From Glossina fuscipes (Eukaryota; Arthropoda; Insecta; Diptera; Glossinidae), in contig NW_023998450.1 of the NCBI RefSeq assembly GCF_014805625.2, forward strand, positions 535,172 through 599,171: DNA of 64,000 nt, given 5' to 3'. Every line of letters begins with the position of its first letter. The stretch's first letter is position 1. The translations under genes were made by a program, and so were the position numbers. Shown here one piece after another: positions 43,331 to 55,519 of the stretch. The notes under the pieces are model-generated. The model searched no databases and had not been told where the DNA came from. It worked only from the letters and a program-made list of their open reading frames with translations.

Positions 43331-46300
43331 TGGTTTAAGCACACTGTGCTTGCTTTACATTGCCGATGACGCTAACACATACGATGTACAATATGATTTT
43401 TTTGGATAAATAGATAGCGTAGTCGTAATTTATATGGCATTAAAATTACAGAAAATAAAGTTTGTTTATATTTTTATGGCTTTTCAACATTATACTCATG
43501 TACTACATTACTTCTTATATAATGAACGAGGCGGACGAGTAATATGCGTATCTTAAAAGAAATTAAAAAGAAAATAACGTGGCGGAATATACGTCACACA
43601 AAATTAAAAACACTTTAATCACATAAACACTAAAATAAGTAAATATCAAATCTAGCCAAACAAATTTCACTAAGGTTCAAACAGAGAACACTGTGTTCAC
43701 GTTAGGCCTTTTTTACACACCTCAGCGATTGATTGCTGCGTTCAGCGTTGATTCGCCGAATAACAAAAGAAGAGAATTTTAGTAGACTTCTAACGGAAGG
43801 TTATCCGCAACAAAACCCGTGTTGAAATGAGGAAACCACCGAGCCAGCAGACCGGTTTAAACGATTCCTACTAACAACAAACCTTAACAATGCTCCTCTA
43901 ATTATTGAACAGCTCATTTTCTATAGATGGAGAAATATACTAGTGGAAAGCGAAACATGCAATATTTGAAGCTGTGCAAGCCAAACATCGTTTATTCGTC
44001 GATGAGAGCAAACCCATGAAACAAGCCAAATGATTTATCGTACACCTTATCTGAATACATTTCTTAGGAAAAAGTAGCAAACATATTAGCTATTTGCGCA
44101 ACTTTCTGAAAATTAAATGCTCTAATATAGGTAGTTCTATGGCTTAACCCGGTGTTAACTGAGGAAAAATTTGCTTTGTTGAAAAGCTACCGTTTCGCTT
44201 TACGGGTTACTAAATTTCTGGTGGTAATATCCAAAGCAAGGGAAATTATAGGATGGTAAATATCTGGTGTTTTAAATACACAGCTATATAGGACGATGGA
44301 GGTATGCGGAAACAAGAGGTAAAAATGTGTCTATTCTGGAAAGTGAGACGGACCCACAAAAACATCGATTGATTCACCGAAAGATACTAAGTCGCATGAA
44401 ACGTAATTGCATACAGCTAGCAGAATGCCTTCCTATCTGTTAAAGTGCCTACCTTACCTATTTACTGTATACTCAGCACAAAAGATTTCAGAAGTTAACA
44501 TGTCTATTTTTAGCCATGATTCTGGAAAAGCAAACACATGATACAGCCGATATTATTTGCAAACAAACTAGGGTTAGGTTTCTACCATTTTGATCGAGAA
44601 CAGTGAAGTCAAAACTTACTATAAATACTTTTGTGTGTGTGTGTGTGTGTGTGTGGAAGGAATAACGGCAATAGTTGAGCGGTCTGTTACGAGGAACAAA
44701 TCCTCTTACCAGCGCATCTCGAAGCAGGAAGTCCTTCGATAGCAGTCCCTTAGAATAAGATTGTGGTAAGGATACTTTACATTACCCAATCTTCAATGGC
44801 TGCTCGTAGTTAAATTTAAATACGCTAATAGCACATTTTAGCACGTTTATATCAGGATTTTTAACGTATCTAAGTTTAAAAACATATTGGTTGGGTGTAT
44901 CCACAATTACTCGGCTTCGAAATTTCGATTTTCGTGGTGCCAGGACTCGCACTTGGGGCTGGCATTATCAGGCCCAAGTCCAGTTGAAAGGTTTTCCTTC
45001 GCTTGCATTGAACGATCAACCAGCATTTCTGCTAATGAATGATTTTGATTTACACTACAAATCAGTCGAAACAGAAGCGATATTTGCTAATGGCTCAAGC
45101 TCCCTATTCTGGGTTGAAATCGGCTTATCAGAAGTTCTACATGTATAAGAATTGGTTGTGATTTCATTAAATGATGGTTGAACCACAACCGAAGGAACTA
45201 CAGTTTGAGTATCAGTGTAAGTCTTGAGAAATGATAGGATTATCATCAGACATAGCGGTCGTGACCGATGATGATCGCGATATCGTAGATCGAGATAGAC
45301 ATCGAAAGTACGTATGATGGAACGAAACTTGTAGTCGAAGACCAGAGCCACTCTTCGAATTATGTAATGGCTCCTTTTCAGTAACGACAACTTCGAATTG
45401 ACAGGGTGGAGAACTACTGTTAACTTCGCGAGCAATGAAATTCAATTAATGTATGTAAGGTAATAACACTCTTATTAGATTATTATCGGTATTTATGTAA
45501 ATTCTTCAGCTTAAAAGAGATTTTGAGATTTTGAGCAAGACGTTAGAAAATTATACGAATAACAATATATTAAATAACTTTCCACATGGCAAACGGAAAA
45601 CAAAGCTAGTATTGTTGTGTTTGTTATAACTCTTATACACATAGCGGACAGCCCCAGCATTCCAAATATAAGTGAATTATTAAGTTTATTTGGAATCGCG
45701 TGAATTGCAAGGCACCTATGTTCTTTATCATCTCTTCTTAAACATTAGTTCAAAAGTGAAATATTAATTAAGTAAAAATGATTGTTTCGCAGAAAAACTG
45801 AAGAATACGTAAAAAAGCACAACCGAATTACACAAATTTCATTAAGCTAACACAGGGAACTTGTGATCACATCTTCACATGAGTTGTCCGGTGCTGACCT
45901 ATAAATAAATACTGCTTTATACTTATTACCAGGTTATTAAAAATAGAAATAAAAAAATTACTAGCTATGGGGTTTATAACGATAGAATTATTAGCTAAAG
46001 GAAAGGGCGGAGTGCTTAACGCCATGAAAGAATTAGGCGGCCTGAGGAGAACAGTACTTTTTTAATTCTATTTGATTTATATGTTGAACAACTACAAAGC
46101 TTGCAAAATCTATATCCTTACATAGTTAAGTATTTTATAATATTTTCATAAATTGTACTTAATTAAAGCGCTAAAACTGTCACAGCGCTTGTAAAGGAAC
46201 GAAAAATTGTTACGAATACGAGGTCATGGTCAATATGTACTTTTAGACTATTCAAGGTAACTAATCCTTGCTTGAGGAGACAAACTCAAGTATTAAGACC

Positions 46301-46480
46301 TGTAGTAATTAGAGGCGTTATGAGCGCAGCAGACAACGAATGCTTTATCAACGACTGAGGGCGTTATGAAGGGAATAACTATCTGCAACAGCTATTAGAT
46401 CTACTAAATTGGAATCGACTGTAAAGGAAGTAGAGTGATTGAAACTTGATAACTTTACACAAATAAAGAAGAAGTCCAGA
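43331..46480. other. No gene seen; (TG)12 microsatellite at 44632-44655
   Basis: Frames at 44891-45148 (plus) and 45055-45445 (minus, two overlapping frames) show no domain. A perfect TG run of 12 units lies at 44632-44655. Nothing else could be supported. Confidence 0.4.
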
Positions 46481-46739
46481 TGCAAGATAATGTTCAAACG
46501 AGAATTTTAAGAAAGTTCGATCGTAAGAGGGTACATGACCTCTGAGACGTGCATTAAAGACAAACTAGACGAATTTGTGAATGGCTGATTTTAACTTAGC
46601 AAGGTCATATTGCCATCTAGTGACCACCGTGTGTGTGCCTTTGAAAGAGAGTGTGCGAGTTTAAGTTTCATGCTGATAGGTAGGTAGACATCTACATTGT
46701 AAAGTTCTCGCGAAGTTAGACAAAATTTTTGATTTACGC

Positions 46740-48360
46740 GCGTTAACGGTAAGAAAATTGTTGAGCATGCAATTATCCAACTGATGCCATTACTTAAGCT
46801 AACTTATTCACGAAAACATTAAACATGATAGGATAACTTGAAACACCAGGATTCATTTTAACTCTCCCAGAGTAAACATCGAGTAAGTAGGATCGCATAA
46901 GATTACAGGCAGTTTTAGAAACGTTAATATTGTAATAAAGGTTTTCAATAAGCAATGAGTGAGCTACTCTGTCGAAGTCCTTCGGTAGATCGAGAATAAC
47001 TGTAGTAATAGAAATTAAGAGAATGGATTTGTTATGGTGAGCACGAAATCCAAACCGACGATCATGAATACCGTCTTGGTTATAGCAAACCGCTTCAATT
47101 TACTATTTCATGATATGTTCTACAATTTTGAAAAAGGATGGCAGTGTACTACGAGGCCCTTTCGGCCCATTCTCTGGAGCTGGGACAGCTCAGCGTGTAC
47201 ATTTATTTTTTACAAGGACGTTTATTGTACGCTTTTATTCTTCACTTTTTATTATTTCTATTAGGGCTCGCTCTCATCGCGCAGTCAAACTAAGACCCTC
47301 CTAAATTATTCTAACTTATTCTAATCTACCCTAGTCTTAATCTATTCTTATTCTATTCCTATCCTATACTTATTCTTACTCTATTCCTATGCTAACTTCC
47401 TCTCTAACTTAAACTAGCACTCTCTCTCCCCCACCAGAGACGGAAAACCTAAAACGAGGCTAAAAGGAGGGACGACTTTGGGTCCTCACAGTATTAATTG
47501 GTACCACCTCTTCCCAGCAATAGTTTCCACATATTTCTTGAGTTCGCTTTATGTAAAATTTTATAATAAAGGTCTTCGTCCGGTTACGTAGCCCACAATA
47601 TGTCCAGTTGCCGTTATTATCGTAGTGAATATAGTGTCGATATACTATCTCTCTAAGCGAACGCACCTGTGACAGAATTTAGTAACAGAATTAAGAATAA
47701 AAATACAAACGATCATAAAAGAACTCCATTAGAAAGTTCAGCTGATTATTTACACAGCTGATTAAGTATCAGAAAGAAAAGTCAACGGCACGCAAGTGAT
47801 TATTAATGGAATTTATATCAGTTTTGTTGCAATTGGTGAAACAATTAATTTGCTCAATTTAATCTACTTTAACAGAAAGATAGTAGTCAAGAAAAAGTAA
47901 GGTAAGATAAGACATGCCAGTGATGATTGTTTGAACCGAGTTAGCAAGAGTTATATTTCCACTCGTCAATAGTTAATCTACAAAGAAAGTAGATCGATGT
48001 AAAGCATTAAAGTGGGCTGGCAGGGAACTACGCCTATAGGTCAAACCCTTAAGGTAGCAGAGGAATATGAAATAGAAAAATTGGAAGGCTGAAATAAATG
48101 GTAATTGAAACCATCAACTACGATCACATTGTCATAGAGCATCAAGGTGTCCATGCTGTTCTTTTTCAAATGTGTCAATATCTTTTGGAAATATGCTGCT
48201 TGAGCCCGGCCTCTGTAATGCCAAAAATTTTAAAGGTTAATTCGCAGAGAACATTGATAAGCATTTAAAATTTAGCTGAACTAAGGGCGAAGTTAACCCT
48301 TTGACAATTTAGGTAAGCAATAGGGAAAGTGGTGTCGTTATTTATAGACAGATTATTGAA
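46740..48360 (-). pseudogene. Jockey-type LINE fragment (endonuclease start to RT palm)
   Basis: Minus strand, 48360 downward: FPIAYLNCQRVNFALSSAKF, then FKIFGITEAGLKQHIS. These match the endonuclease start (L-N-x-R-x-L..., I-x-x-x-x-E-T-W-L), with Gly for Trp. After a long unreadable part, 47,040-46,750 gives VILDLPKDFDRVAHSLLIEN, then LMRSYLLDVYSGRVKMNPGV, matching the RT palm block (I-D-F-S-K-A-F-D-x-V-x-H-...). Stops and shifts are frequent. The distance is too short for a complete ORF2, so material has been lost. A minus-strand 68-codon frame at 47460-47666 is unexplained. Confidence 0.55.
47281..47430. repeat. Degenerate pyrimidine-rich TATTC-type tandem tract
   Basis: Roughly 150 bp of imperfect units such as TTATTCTAATCTA, CTATTCCTATCCTATAC and TTACTCTATTCC. 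It looks like an old, diverged minisatellite. Confidence 0.5.
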
Positions 48361-48529
48361 AGAGTTGAAATTGGCAACACGTCAAACGTTATTATTAACG
48401 GACATATAAAGGTATTACATGATTTGAGCATTGCAACATGTCATAAAGGGCGGTTATACAGATAAGCAATATTGATGCACTTGCGGAACCTGTTTTAACA
48501 TGGTTTTAATTTTAAAATAATGCAAAAAC

Positions 48530-49030
48530 CCCTGCATTTTGGTTATTATGTGAAATACATCGCCTTAGTTTTTTGATAGTTTATCATTACTTTCCATTTA
48601 TTGCAGTGGGATAATATCTCTGCCAATGCTCTTTGTAGATTAGCTAGCCTTGTCATGAAGAATCCGAGCAGTCAGGAAACTTTGTAAGTTTAATAAAAAG
48701 TTTTAATTTATCATTTTAAAAATTAGGGCCACCCGCTTTGATGTCTAATAGTTTCTTTAATCGAGGTTCTTATTTTAATCAATGGATATGATGACATGTG
48801 TTTTTTATGAAGCCCAAATTGTGGAAACCGAACAATGTGGTTGGCTTTCATAAAATGTGCCTATCGACCATTCAACCATTTTTTCCAGTATGTCATTAAT
48901 AGTCCGCAACATATTGGTAGGCCTGTAAGAGGTTGGGCAATCTGATTTTTTATCAGGCTTTCTAATTGGAATAACTTTAGACTCCTTGGATTTATCCAGA
49001 AAATAACCAAAGTTCAGACAAGATTTAACT
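48530..49030 (-). pseudogene. Second Jockey-type RT fragment
   Basis: Minus strand: SKVIPIRKPDKKSDCPTSYR followed by PTNMLRTINDILEKM (49,010-48,900) matches the RT fingers block W-K-x-A-x-V-x-P-I-x-K-P-G-K-x-x-x-x-x-x-S-Y-R-P-I. It continues to a QFGLHKKH-like block near 48,800. Then LANLQRALAEILSHCNKWKV and MINYQKTKAMYFT (48,640-48,540) match the block after the active site. The palm between them is missing. Because an endonuclease start lies downstream at 48,360, this must be a separate copy from the piece at 46.7-48.4 kb. Confidence 0.65.
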
Positions 49031-49429
49031 ATGATTGTTAAATACTTAACGCTCTGGAAGGCACTTCATTTTTTAAAAACTTTGATTACGCCCGCAATCT
49101 GCGAGATATTTCTGAAGCAAGCATTAAATGGACTAACATCCAATCTATACATAGTTTTATTGACGAACTGGGCGGTAATTGAGATAGGCTGAACACGAAT
49201 AATGAATAGCAGAAGTATAAGAATAAGCAAAAATGAAAATCGAAAACTTCATATAGATCCGTCGCTCTAGAGAAATACATCGATTAAGAGTACACTACAT
49301 GAAACATTACTGAGTAAGTTGACGGAGCGCGTTTCAATCACAATTTAAATTATAGGTAAAAATGCCGATTTAATGAACCAACCGAATCTGGTAACGATAT
49401 TAGTTTATAAAACCTCATTTAAATTTTAA

Positions 49430-50410
49430 CAAAGGACGCTAAGTGGTTTAAAAAGTTCATAATCGGCTGTATTTTTTAAAAAGACAATTCGATGTCGGCA
49501 AGTGAGGAGCGTTAAAGTTAATCTCATTTAATAACAAAGCCAGTCAATGAAACCATTTATCAACTTTACATAGGATAAGCCTGCGTTTGTCGGATATCGG
49601 CAAAAATATAAGTTAAACCATAGGCTTATAAGGTGAAAGGGAAAGGTGGATTCGATTATAAACTTGTAAAGGCTAGAAGCAGAAACTACGTGGCAGCGAT
49701 AAAAAGTCACCATACACCCGCCGAATATTGCAGTATTGGTCGTACTAAACTAACATAAGGCCTTTCCGTTATATATATATATCATCGAATTTCCTCGATG
49801 AGCGCTTTACAATGCCAAGCACAGATCTAGCCTTCAATTAAAACATAAATTAAAACGGAATATATGATTAAAGAGAGCACCTAGATCAAGAATTGGGATT
49901 CTCCAATCTGAATGAATTAACAAAATATACCGTCGAGAACAAATTTCTTCTTCAAAACGGCAACATTGTGATTTTGAATGAGCACCATTTTACAAATTAT
50001 TTAATTCAGCTTGGAGGCGACGTGCCTGAACTTTTGGACTAAAGGACGTCAATAGTTTGAAGTCATCAGCATTCGTTAAAATATAAAAAGGTTTATTTAC
50101 CGAAGGGCGATAGCTCCTAAGTGACTTCCCTGTGAAACGTTTGAAGAAACTTCTCATCCGATTGAAATAAGTTAAAAAGCATCGTGATGGTTGTCAAGGA
50201 AGAATGACAACCAATTAATTCAATATGATGGGAAACCTAAACGGCGTAATTTTTATAATAATAATTTATCGTTAATTCTATCAAAGGCTTTAAAAGCATG
50301 GCAAGTGAGTTATAAAAGGTTACCAGTATTCGATCTACCCTTCAAAAATGCTTGTTGGCTGGGATCAATGATGGACTGAATCGCAAACTTTATTCGAGAC
50401 TTTATGATGT
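49430..50410 (-). mobile_element. CR1-like LINE, copy F (RT part, minus strand)
   Basis: Minus strand from 50,400: SRIKFAIQSIIDPSQQAFLK, then GRSNTGNLL and FKAFDRINDKLLL, RRLGFPSY, then VSQGSHLGAIA near 50,130. The active-site box at 50062-50073 reads NADD in place of YADD/FADD. C-terminal parts near 49,700-49,440 (VKLINGFIDW, YELFKPL) align with copy A (VIKVITGAIDSP, YDLFNPL). Stops and shifts are abundant. No 3' tail was recognised. Confidence 0.65.
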
Positions 50411-50469
50411 GATCAAATAGTTTAGGTAATTTATTTATTTGTTATATCCACCACTGTAAGATGGGTGTA

Positions 50470-51085
50470 TACTCATTTTGTTTGTTTCCATTATGCAACA
50501 CACAAAAGGTAACGTCAGAGGCGCTAGAAAACATATATATTCTTGATCAGCGTGAAATTCTGAGTCGATTTAGCCATGTCTATCCGCCTGTACGTCTAAG
50601 TGTCTGTGCGGTGTGTGTTGTAGGCGCTATCGTTGTCACAAAAATAAAGATATCAACTTCAATTTTGGTAGAAACATTGGAAGTTTCAGCATGCAGGTTG
50701 GTATTAAAACTGGGTCCAATAGGTCAGAGCAGAAGCGCGCAGTGGACCGTAAACTTAATGCAACTCCGTTTTCTCAACAAAAATTTTCGGATTTTTTGAC
50801 TCTACTCTTTACGTCCGAAAATGGAAGCAATCGACCATTCCCACACAAAGTTGCAAGTAACTAAATTTTATTTTCTTCACTTCCTATCTTCATGTTTATT
50901 TATCATAACCCAAACAAGACAGAATGTTTAAAACTATTTTGTACACTTTTACAGATATTATCTGCATTACTGTCCTCTTAAGCGCGATTAATAATACCAG
51001 CGGTATGGGTATCAAATGCGAAAAGCATAGTGGTAAGTATGCGAAAGTCGGCCCCCGCCGAATAAAACTTTCTGACTTGTTTTTT
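50470..51085 (+). repeat. Dispersed non-coding repeat, copy 4 (longest)
   Basis: ATATATATTCTTGATCAGCG, then GAAATTCTGAGTCGATTTAG followed by CCATGTC; middle blocks AGGTTGGTATTAAAACTGGG and CCGTAAACTTAATGCAACTC; 3' end CCGCCGAATAAAACTTTCTG. It lies between two minus-strand CR1-like pieces. Two frames of 83-112 codons cross it but reflect repeat sequence, not a gene. Confidence 0.6.
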
Positions 51086-51099
51086 TTTACGTACACATG

Positions 51100-52280
51100 A
51101 AACTCAACTAAAATAACTTAAAAGTCGAATTGCGTTGACTCTTAGGAGTAAATCTTATACTAATTAAAATTAAAAACTAGTATGAAGTATATAAGGAGTA
51201 GTAAAGAAAAAATAAAAAAATAATAATAATAATTAAATAATAATAATGATAATTAAATAATAATTCATGTATAAGTATATAACAAAGACAAAAAAAAAGC
51301 AGTAAATTATTAGTTTTGCTAAAATCTAAATATTGGAAAAAGCTAGGCACGTTAGGGTAGTTCGAAGAACTATCATACCTATAATAAAACGAAGTATAAA
51401 TTGCTAGATGATACGGGAAAACTAAAGGTGATCAGCGAATTACGACCATCTCTGGGAAATTGACTAAACAAAGATCTAGCAGCCTGCCATTACAATTAGG
51501 ACTACACTTGTATTGCAGTAAATTACGATAAAATAATTCATTGACAAGCACAGATCATCAGATCTATCAGATTTTGAAGTGGAACCATATAGCAAGAATT
51601 ATTACTATAACACCAAGTGACTTGTGGCAAACTGAAGTAACCCCGCACCATAACTATATCAGTAGATTTAGACTTTTTGGCCAGATCACATATCAACTGG
51701 TTTGGAACTTTTTTATTAGCGGCCAATTCAACGATAGCGGAAACGCTAACGTTCTTTGTAGGCCGACATGGAGCATTCGCATGAGTCGACGATTAAATTT
51801 TGGCAAACGCGGAAATGAAGTACCACACACAGCACTACAAGTCGATCTTGTACAGGCTGAGGGAGAAGATGAGTACTGTAGATAACGACACTCATAGAAC
51901 ATTGACATGAGTTTTTCTTTCCACACAGAATAACGACAGTTTTGCTTAGTTCAGAAGACGCATTCCTTGTCTCCGTGAACAGCTTTTAAAATCAATATCC
52001 CGCTTCATATAGTCAGAACATGATCAATGTAAATCCTTCGAAGGATCAAGGACTGCATCTGCAGCACGGCCATTGACATATGCACACTTCACATGGCAAA
52101 AACGTTCAAAGCCAACAGGTAATGAATCGTTCAGATCCAGGGTCCGTTTTGTTCGGCATGATGTAAAAAAACACTCCATGTCAAAAAGTACAAACAAGAG
52201 ATCGAAAAGGGAAAAGCGAGAAATTGTGAAAAACAAACAAAAAAGTTTGTCTCGCACTACTAAAGACAAAAGAAAAACTG
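51100..52280 (-). mobile_element. CR1-like LINE, copy E (internally deleted, minus strand)
   Basis: Minus strand order: ORF1 zinc finger (FTSCRTKRTLDLND, GFERFCHVKCAYVNGRAADA; 52,190-52,030), ORF1 middle (FYECRYLQYSSSPSACTRST, like FDECRFIGHSSSTRS of copy C; about 51,900), a piece of endonuclease (SLPQVTWCYSNNS; about 51,640), then directly the family 3' UTR (TTTTAGTTGAGTTTCATGTG; about 51,110) preceded by AT-rich sequence. RT is absent, so a large internal deletion joined endonuclease and 3' end. Confidence 0.65.
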
Positions 52281-53044
52281 TAAAAACGCAAAAAAATTAG
52301 AAAGAGACTTGTTACGGAGAACACCAAGTGCTGATCGCAAAAACCAAAACTTAATTTAACCAGTTTTATACTTTGTAACTAATTATTTTTTAAACGCGTA
52401 GAAAGCTATAAAGCAACAATTTATGAAAAAGAAATTGGGAAAATCCTTCTCAAAAGGTAGAATAGTACAACTACAACGCGCGTACAGACTTGCCAACTTG
52501 CTGCCAAACTGTAAAACACTATGTTCTGCAATATCTCTGTGGTTTTCATCGAGACGTCTGTTACCATTTTTATAAAATGGAAAACCAAATCTACTTTTTC
52601 AGCAGGCCCGAAATTTACCTCTCACAGGAGTATGCTTAAAAATGAATGCATGAATGCAATGAAGTTCAGCTGCACAATTTTTAAGAATACATTGATGAAA
52701 CTTCATTCGGACCCGGAAGAAAATTATACTTTAACCGTTTCAACTCTTGTAAGATTTTCTCGTCAGAAATAAATATTCTTGGAATGAACATACCCGCAGT
52801 TAATTGATACGGATAGCTAGAGGAAGGGTTACAGTTTAGAGATTAGATTAAATCTGAAGCAAGTACCTAGAATAACATTAAACGCTAAATTCAGAAAATT
52901 TGCTTCTGGCCATTGAGTATGTAGCATAATCGAGGGAGAACCCATTTTTTTTTTTGGTATTTTTTGAGCAATGTTCTTTCAGTATTTTTCACTTTAACCT
53001 ACGATTAAACCAGACCTGACCATTTCGCTGGAAAACACAAATTC
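52281..53044. other. No gene seen between LINE pieces
   Basis: Possibly further LINE 5' sequence on the minus strand just above 52,280 (Lys-rich text on the opposite strand). Otherwise nothing recognisable. Confidence 0.35.
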
Positions 53045-53644
53045 ACAAATCACAAATTTCCTGTAGAAAGCCGTTAAATCTATCCAGAAACCCAGTTGGG
53101 AGTAACAAGCCATTGACACCAATGGTACGATGCCAAGCAACATTGGGCAAGTTAAGGTTACTTGGCACGATTATCACATTCGGTGGCTTCCTAAAATCTA
53201 TCAATTCATGGATAAGGCAGATTTGCTTTTGCGAAATTAGAAGCGATATGATGTTAAAAAATATTTTTCTGCACACGAACCACAGTAAATTCAGCGTCAA
53301 AAGAAGCTGAGAATAGAACAAGACGAGAAGGCAGAAGAAACATTTATCAAAACATCTTCCGTGATTTTATTTAAACTATCATTTCAAAACAGATTGCCAT
53401 TGTCATGAAAGAACTCACAGCCGTGCATTTCCGGCTTCAACCAAATTTTAGTAAATGCTAGCACTGCGGAATCATGTTTTAAGTAGCTAATATTAGTTTG
53501 GGGCAAAAAGAAATCCATTATTTTTTCGGTAGATGACTGCACTGATAGATTTCTCGTAAAGTATCGATCAAACAATTTCAGATTTGTGCTCGATGGTAGC
53601 GTGTTAAAAATGGAAGTGAACAAAGAGAAAATCCGGTACATTTT
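53045..53644 (-). pseudogene. CR1-like LINE endonuclease fragment next to a gap
   Basis: Minus strand: IMDFFLPQTNISYLKHDSAV followed by LAFTKIWLKPEMHG (53,520-53,400) matches the endonuclease start, with Lys-Ile where Glu-Thr is usual before W-L-K-P. It continues at 53,320-53,050: VIIVPSNLNLPNVAW corresponds to the G-D-F-N-L-P block, with S-N-L-N replacing G-D-F-N. The family resembles but is not identical to copies A-C. The piece runs up to the assembly gap. Confidence 0.6.
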
Positions 53645-54044
53645 NNNNNNNNNNNNNNNNNNNNNNNNNNNNNNNNNNNNNNNNNNNNNNNNNNNNNNNN
53701 NNNNNNNNNNNNNNNNNNNNNNNNNNNNNNNNNNNNNNNNNNNNNNNNNNNNNNNNNNNNNNNNNNNNNNNNNNNNNNNNNNNNNNNNNNNNNNNNNNNN
53801 NNNNNNNNNNNNNNNNNNNNNNNNNNNNNNNNNNNNNNNNNNNNNNNNNNNNNNNNNNNNNNNNNNNNNNNNNNNNNNNNNNNNNNNNNNNNNNNNNNNN
53901 NNNNNNNNNNNNNNNNNNNNNNNNNNNNNNNNNNNNNNNNNNNNNNNNNNNNNNNNNNNNNNNNNNNNNNNNNNNNNNNNNNNNNNNNNNNNNNNNNNNN
54001 NNNNNNNNNNNNNNNNNNNNNNNNNNNNNNNNNNNNNNNNNNNN
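53645..54044. other. Assembly gap (400 N)
   Basis: Exactly 400 undetermined bases. Open frames that cross it are artefacts. Confidence 0.99.
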
Positions 54045-54092
54045 AATCGGACAATCCGAAGCATGTTAAATAAAGTCCTGAAGTTCATATAA

Positions 54093-54130
54093 AACTAATG
54101 GATTTCTTTTTTCCCCAAGCTAATATTAGA
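54093..54130 (+). repeat. Inverted copy of LINE sequence beyond the gap
   Basis: TAATGGATTTCTTTTTTCCC followed by CAAGCTAATATTAG matches, on the opposite strand, the LINE text at about 53,490-53,523 with two mismatches in about 34 bp. The two arms face each other across the gap. Confidence 0.7.
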
Positions 54131-55519
54131 GTGGTGTATCTTGGGTTTTATGTCTCTAACATTTTCGTGAACAGAGAAATGGTTATATGGTTTTTTGAAG
54201 CTGAAATAGGTGCGGGAATTACTATTAGGCTTCAGAAGCCAGGGTTATGGCGACCAGGCGGATTACTCTTCAAAGCTCTCATCGTTGGAATAAACTCTTT
54301 GATAAGGCCAAAATGCCTTGTCTAAAATGGTGACAAAGTATTCAACGAGCGCTACGATTTTGAAGGTTGCAATAATCCTCTGCTAGGCTGCCTGCAGTCT
54401 TAAGGTTGATAGTCCATTAGCATTAGGGCTAGCAACACGTACAGTGGATCAAGATCAGTCTCGTTATCTCTAGGGCTTCCAGGAGAGAATCGGCACGTTG
54501 CTTGGTACGCGCCGACAATGAACTAGCGAGCTGAGAACACGATAAATTTGATGGCTAAGACTCAATGGCCGGTGAAGGCACCACTCTCAACGAATAAGTT
54601 GCATTTGAGAGAACGGTGACAGGCTGAGTGGGATGTAAACGAGGAAGTGAATTCTAAAAAATCCCCCTTAGAAATAATACATATACCATTATTTTTATTT
54701 TTATCAGGACGAGAAACCTTTAGGCACCTCGTGCACCTCCACCAGCGATATTGCGATTCTTTTAAGACGTACGCTGTCCTTGAACTTGCACTTGTTGAAC
54801 CAATCATGCTTTGGCACTCTTACAAAGTTCGGTTAAAAATGTTATCAATCCCGGGCTTGTTCTGACGAAAAAGGCATTAAACTCAATTTCTCTAGCCCTA
54901 CATCAGGAGCAAGACGAATACGTCCCCTTAGACGACCCTACCAATGAATCTGAAACGTTTGTGATGAGCTATGCGCTCACAAAAACAACAAACAATGAAT
55001 CTATCGGAGCTAGATTTCGACCCACAATCCACTTTCCAAAAGGACACGTGCAAATAAGTAAAAATAAACATTTATATAATATATATATATATTACACAAG
55101 TTATGTTTAAACCAAAATATGGATGTTAAATACTATTTAGAAACCGAGATACACTAAGTGAATGTACAATAAATGATTTATGGAACTATTGACAGTGTTA
55201 ACACTGTAGCTATTGTATATGTTCCAAATACCATATTTTTTCCAATATTATTAAATTATATTGACGCCATGTAGAACGAAGCTCCCGATTATTGCAGCAA
55301 GCACGAAAACAAGCACCTACTGTCATACGAGAGTTGCCAACTTCTTCATCTTGTAAAACATTTTTGTAAAATTCCAGAAAATGGGAGATCTTCTGTTTAG
55401 CAATGACAGTAAATTATCCCATAATTTGTTTCTAAATGATATAATCACCGTTCATCACCACTTACATTTCATCAGATTTACTAACTTCATTTGATAAAAT
55501 GCTTTGTATTATTACAACT
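54131..55519. other. No gene seen
   Basis: Frames at 54562-54807 (minus), 54647-54865 and 54811-55110 (plus) overlap and are unsupported. The minus text YRWWRCTRC superficially resembles a FLYWCH finger. LIKEFIP near 54,300 (minus) echoes the ORF1 end of the CR1-like family, too short to decide. A TA run lies near 55,078-55,092. Confidence 0.3.

Noticed and set aside
45055..45445. Two overlapping minus-strand frames of 77 and 126 codons
   Set aside because: Mutually exclusive frames over the same DNA with no motif; no way to choose.
53384..54092. Long open frames across the N gap (e.g. 53384-54088, 53586-54092)
   Set aside because: They are open only because undetermined bases contain no stops.
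54562..54807. Possible FLYWCH zinc finger (YRWWRCTRC)
   Set aside because: The Cys/His spacing after WRC does not fit the domain and no MULE transposase is nearby.
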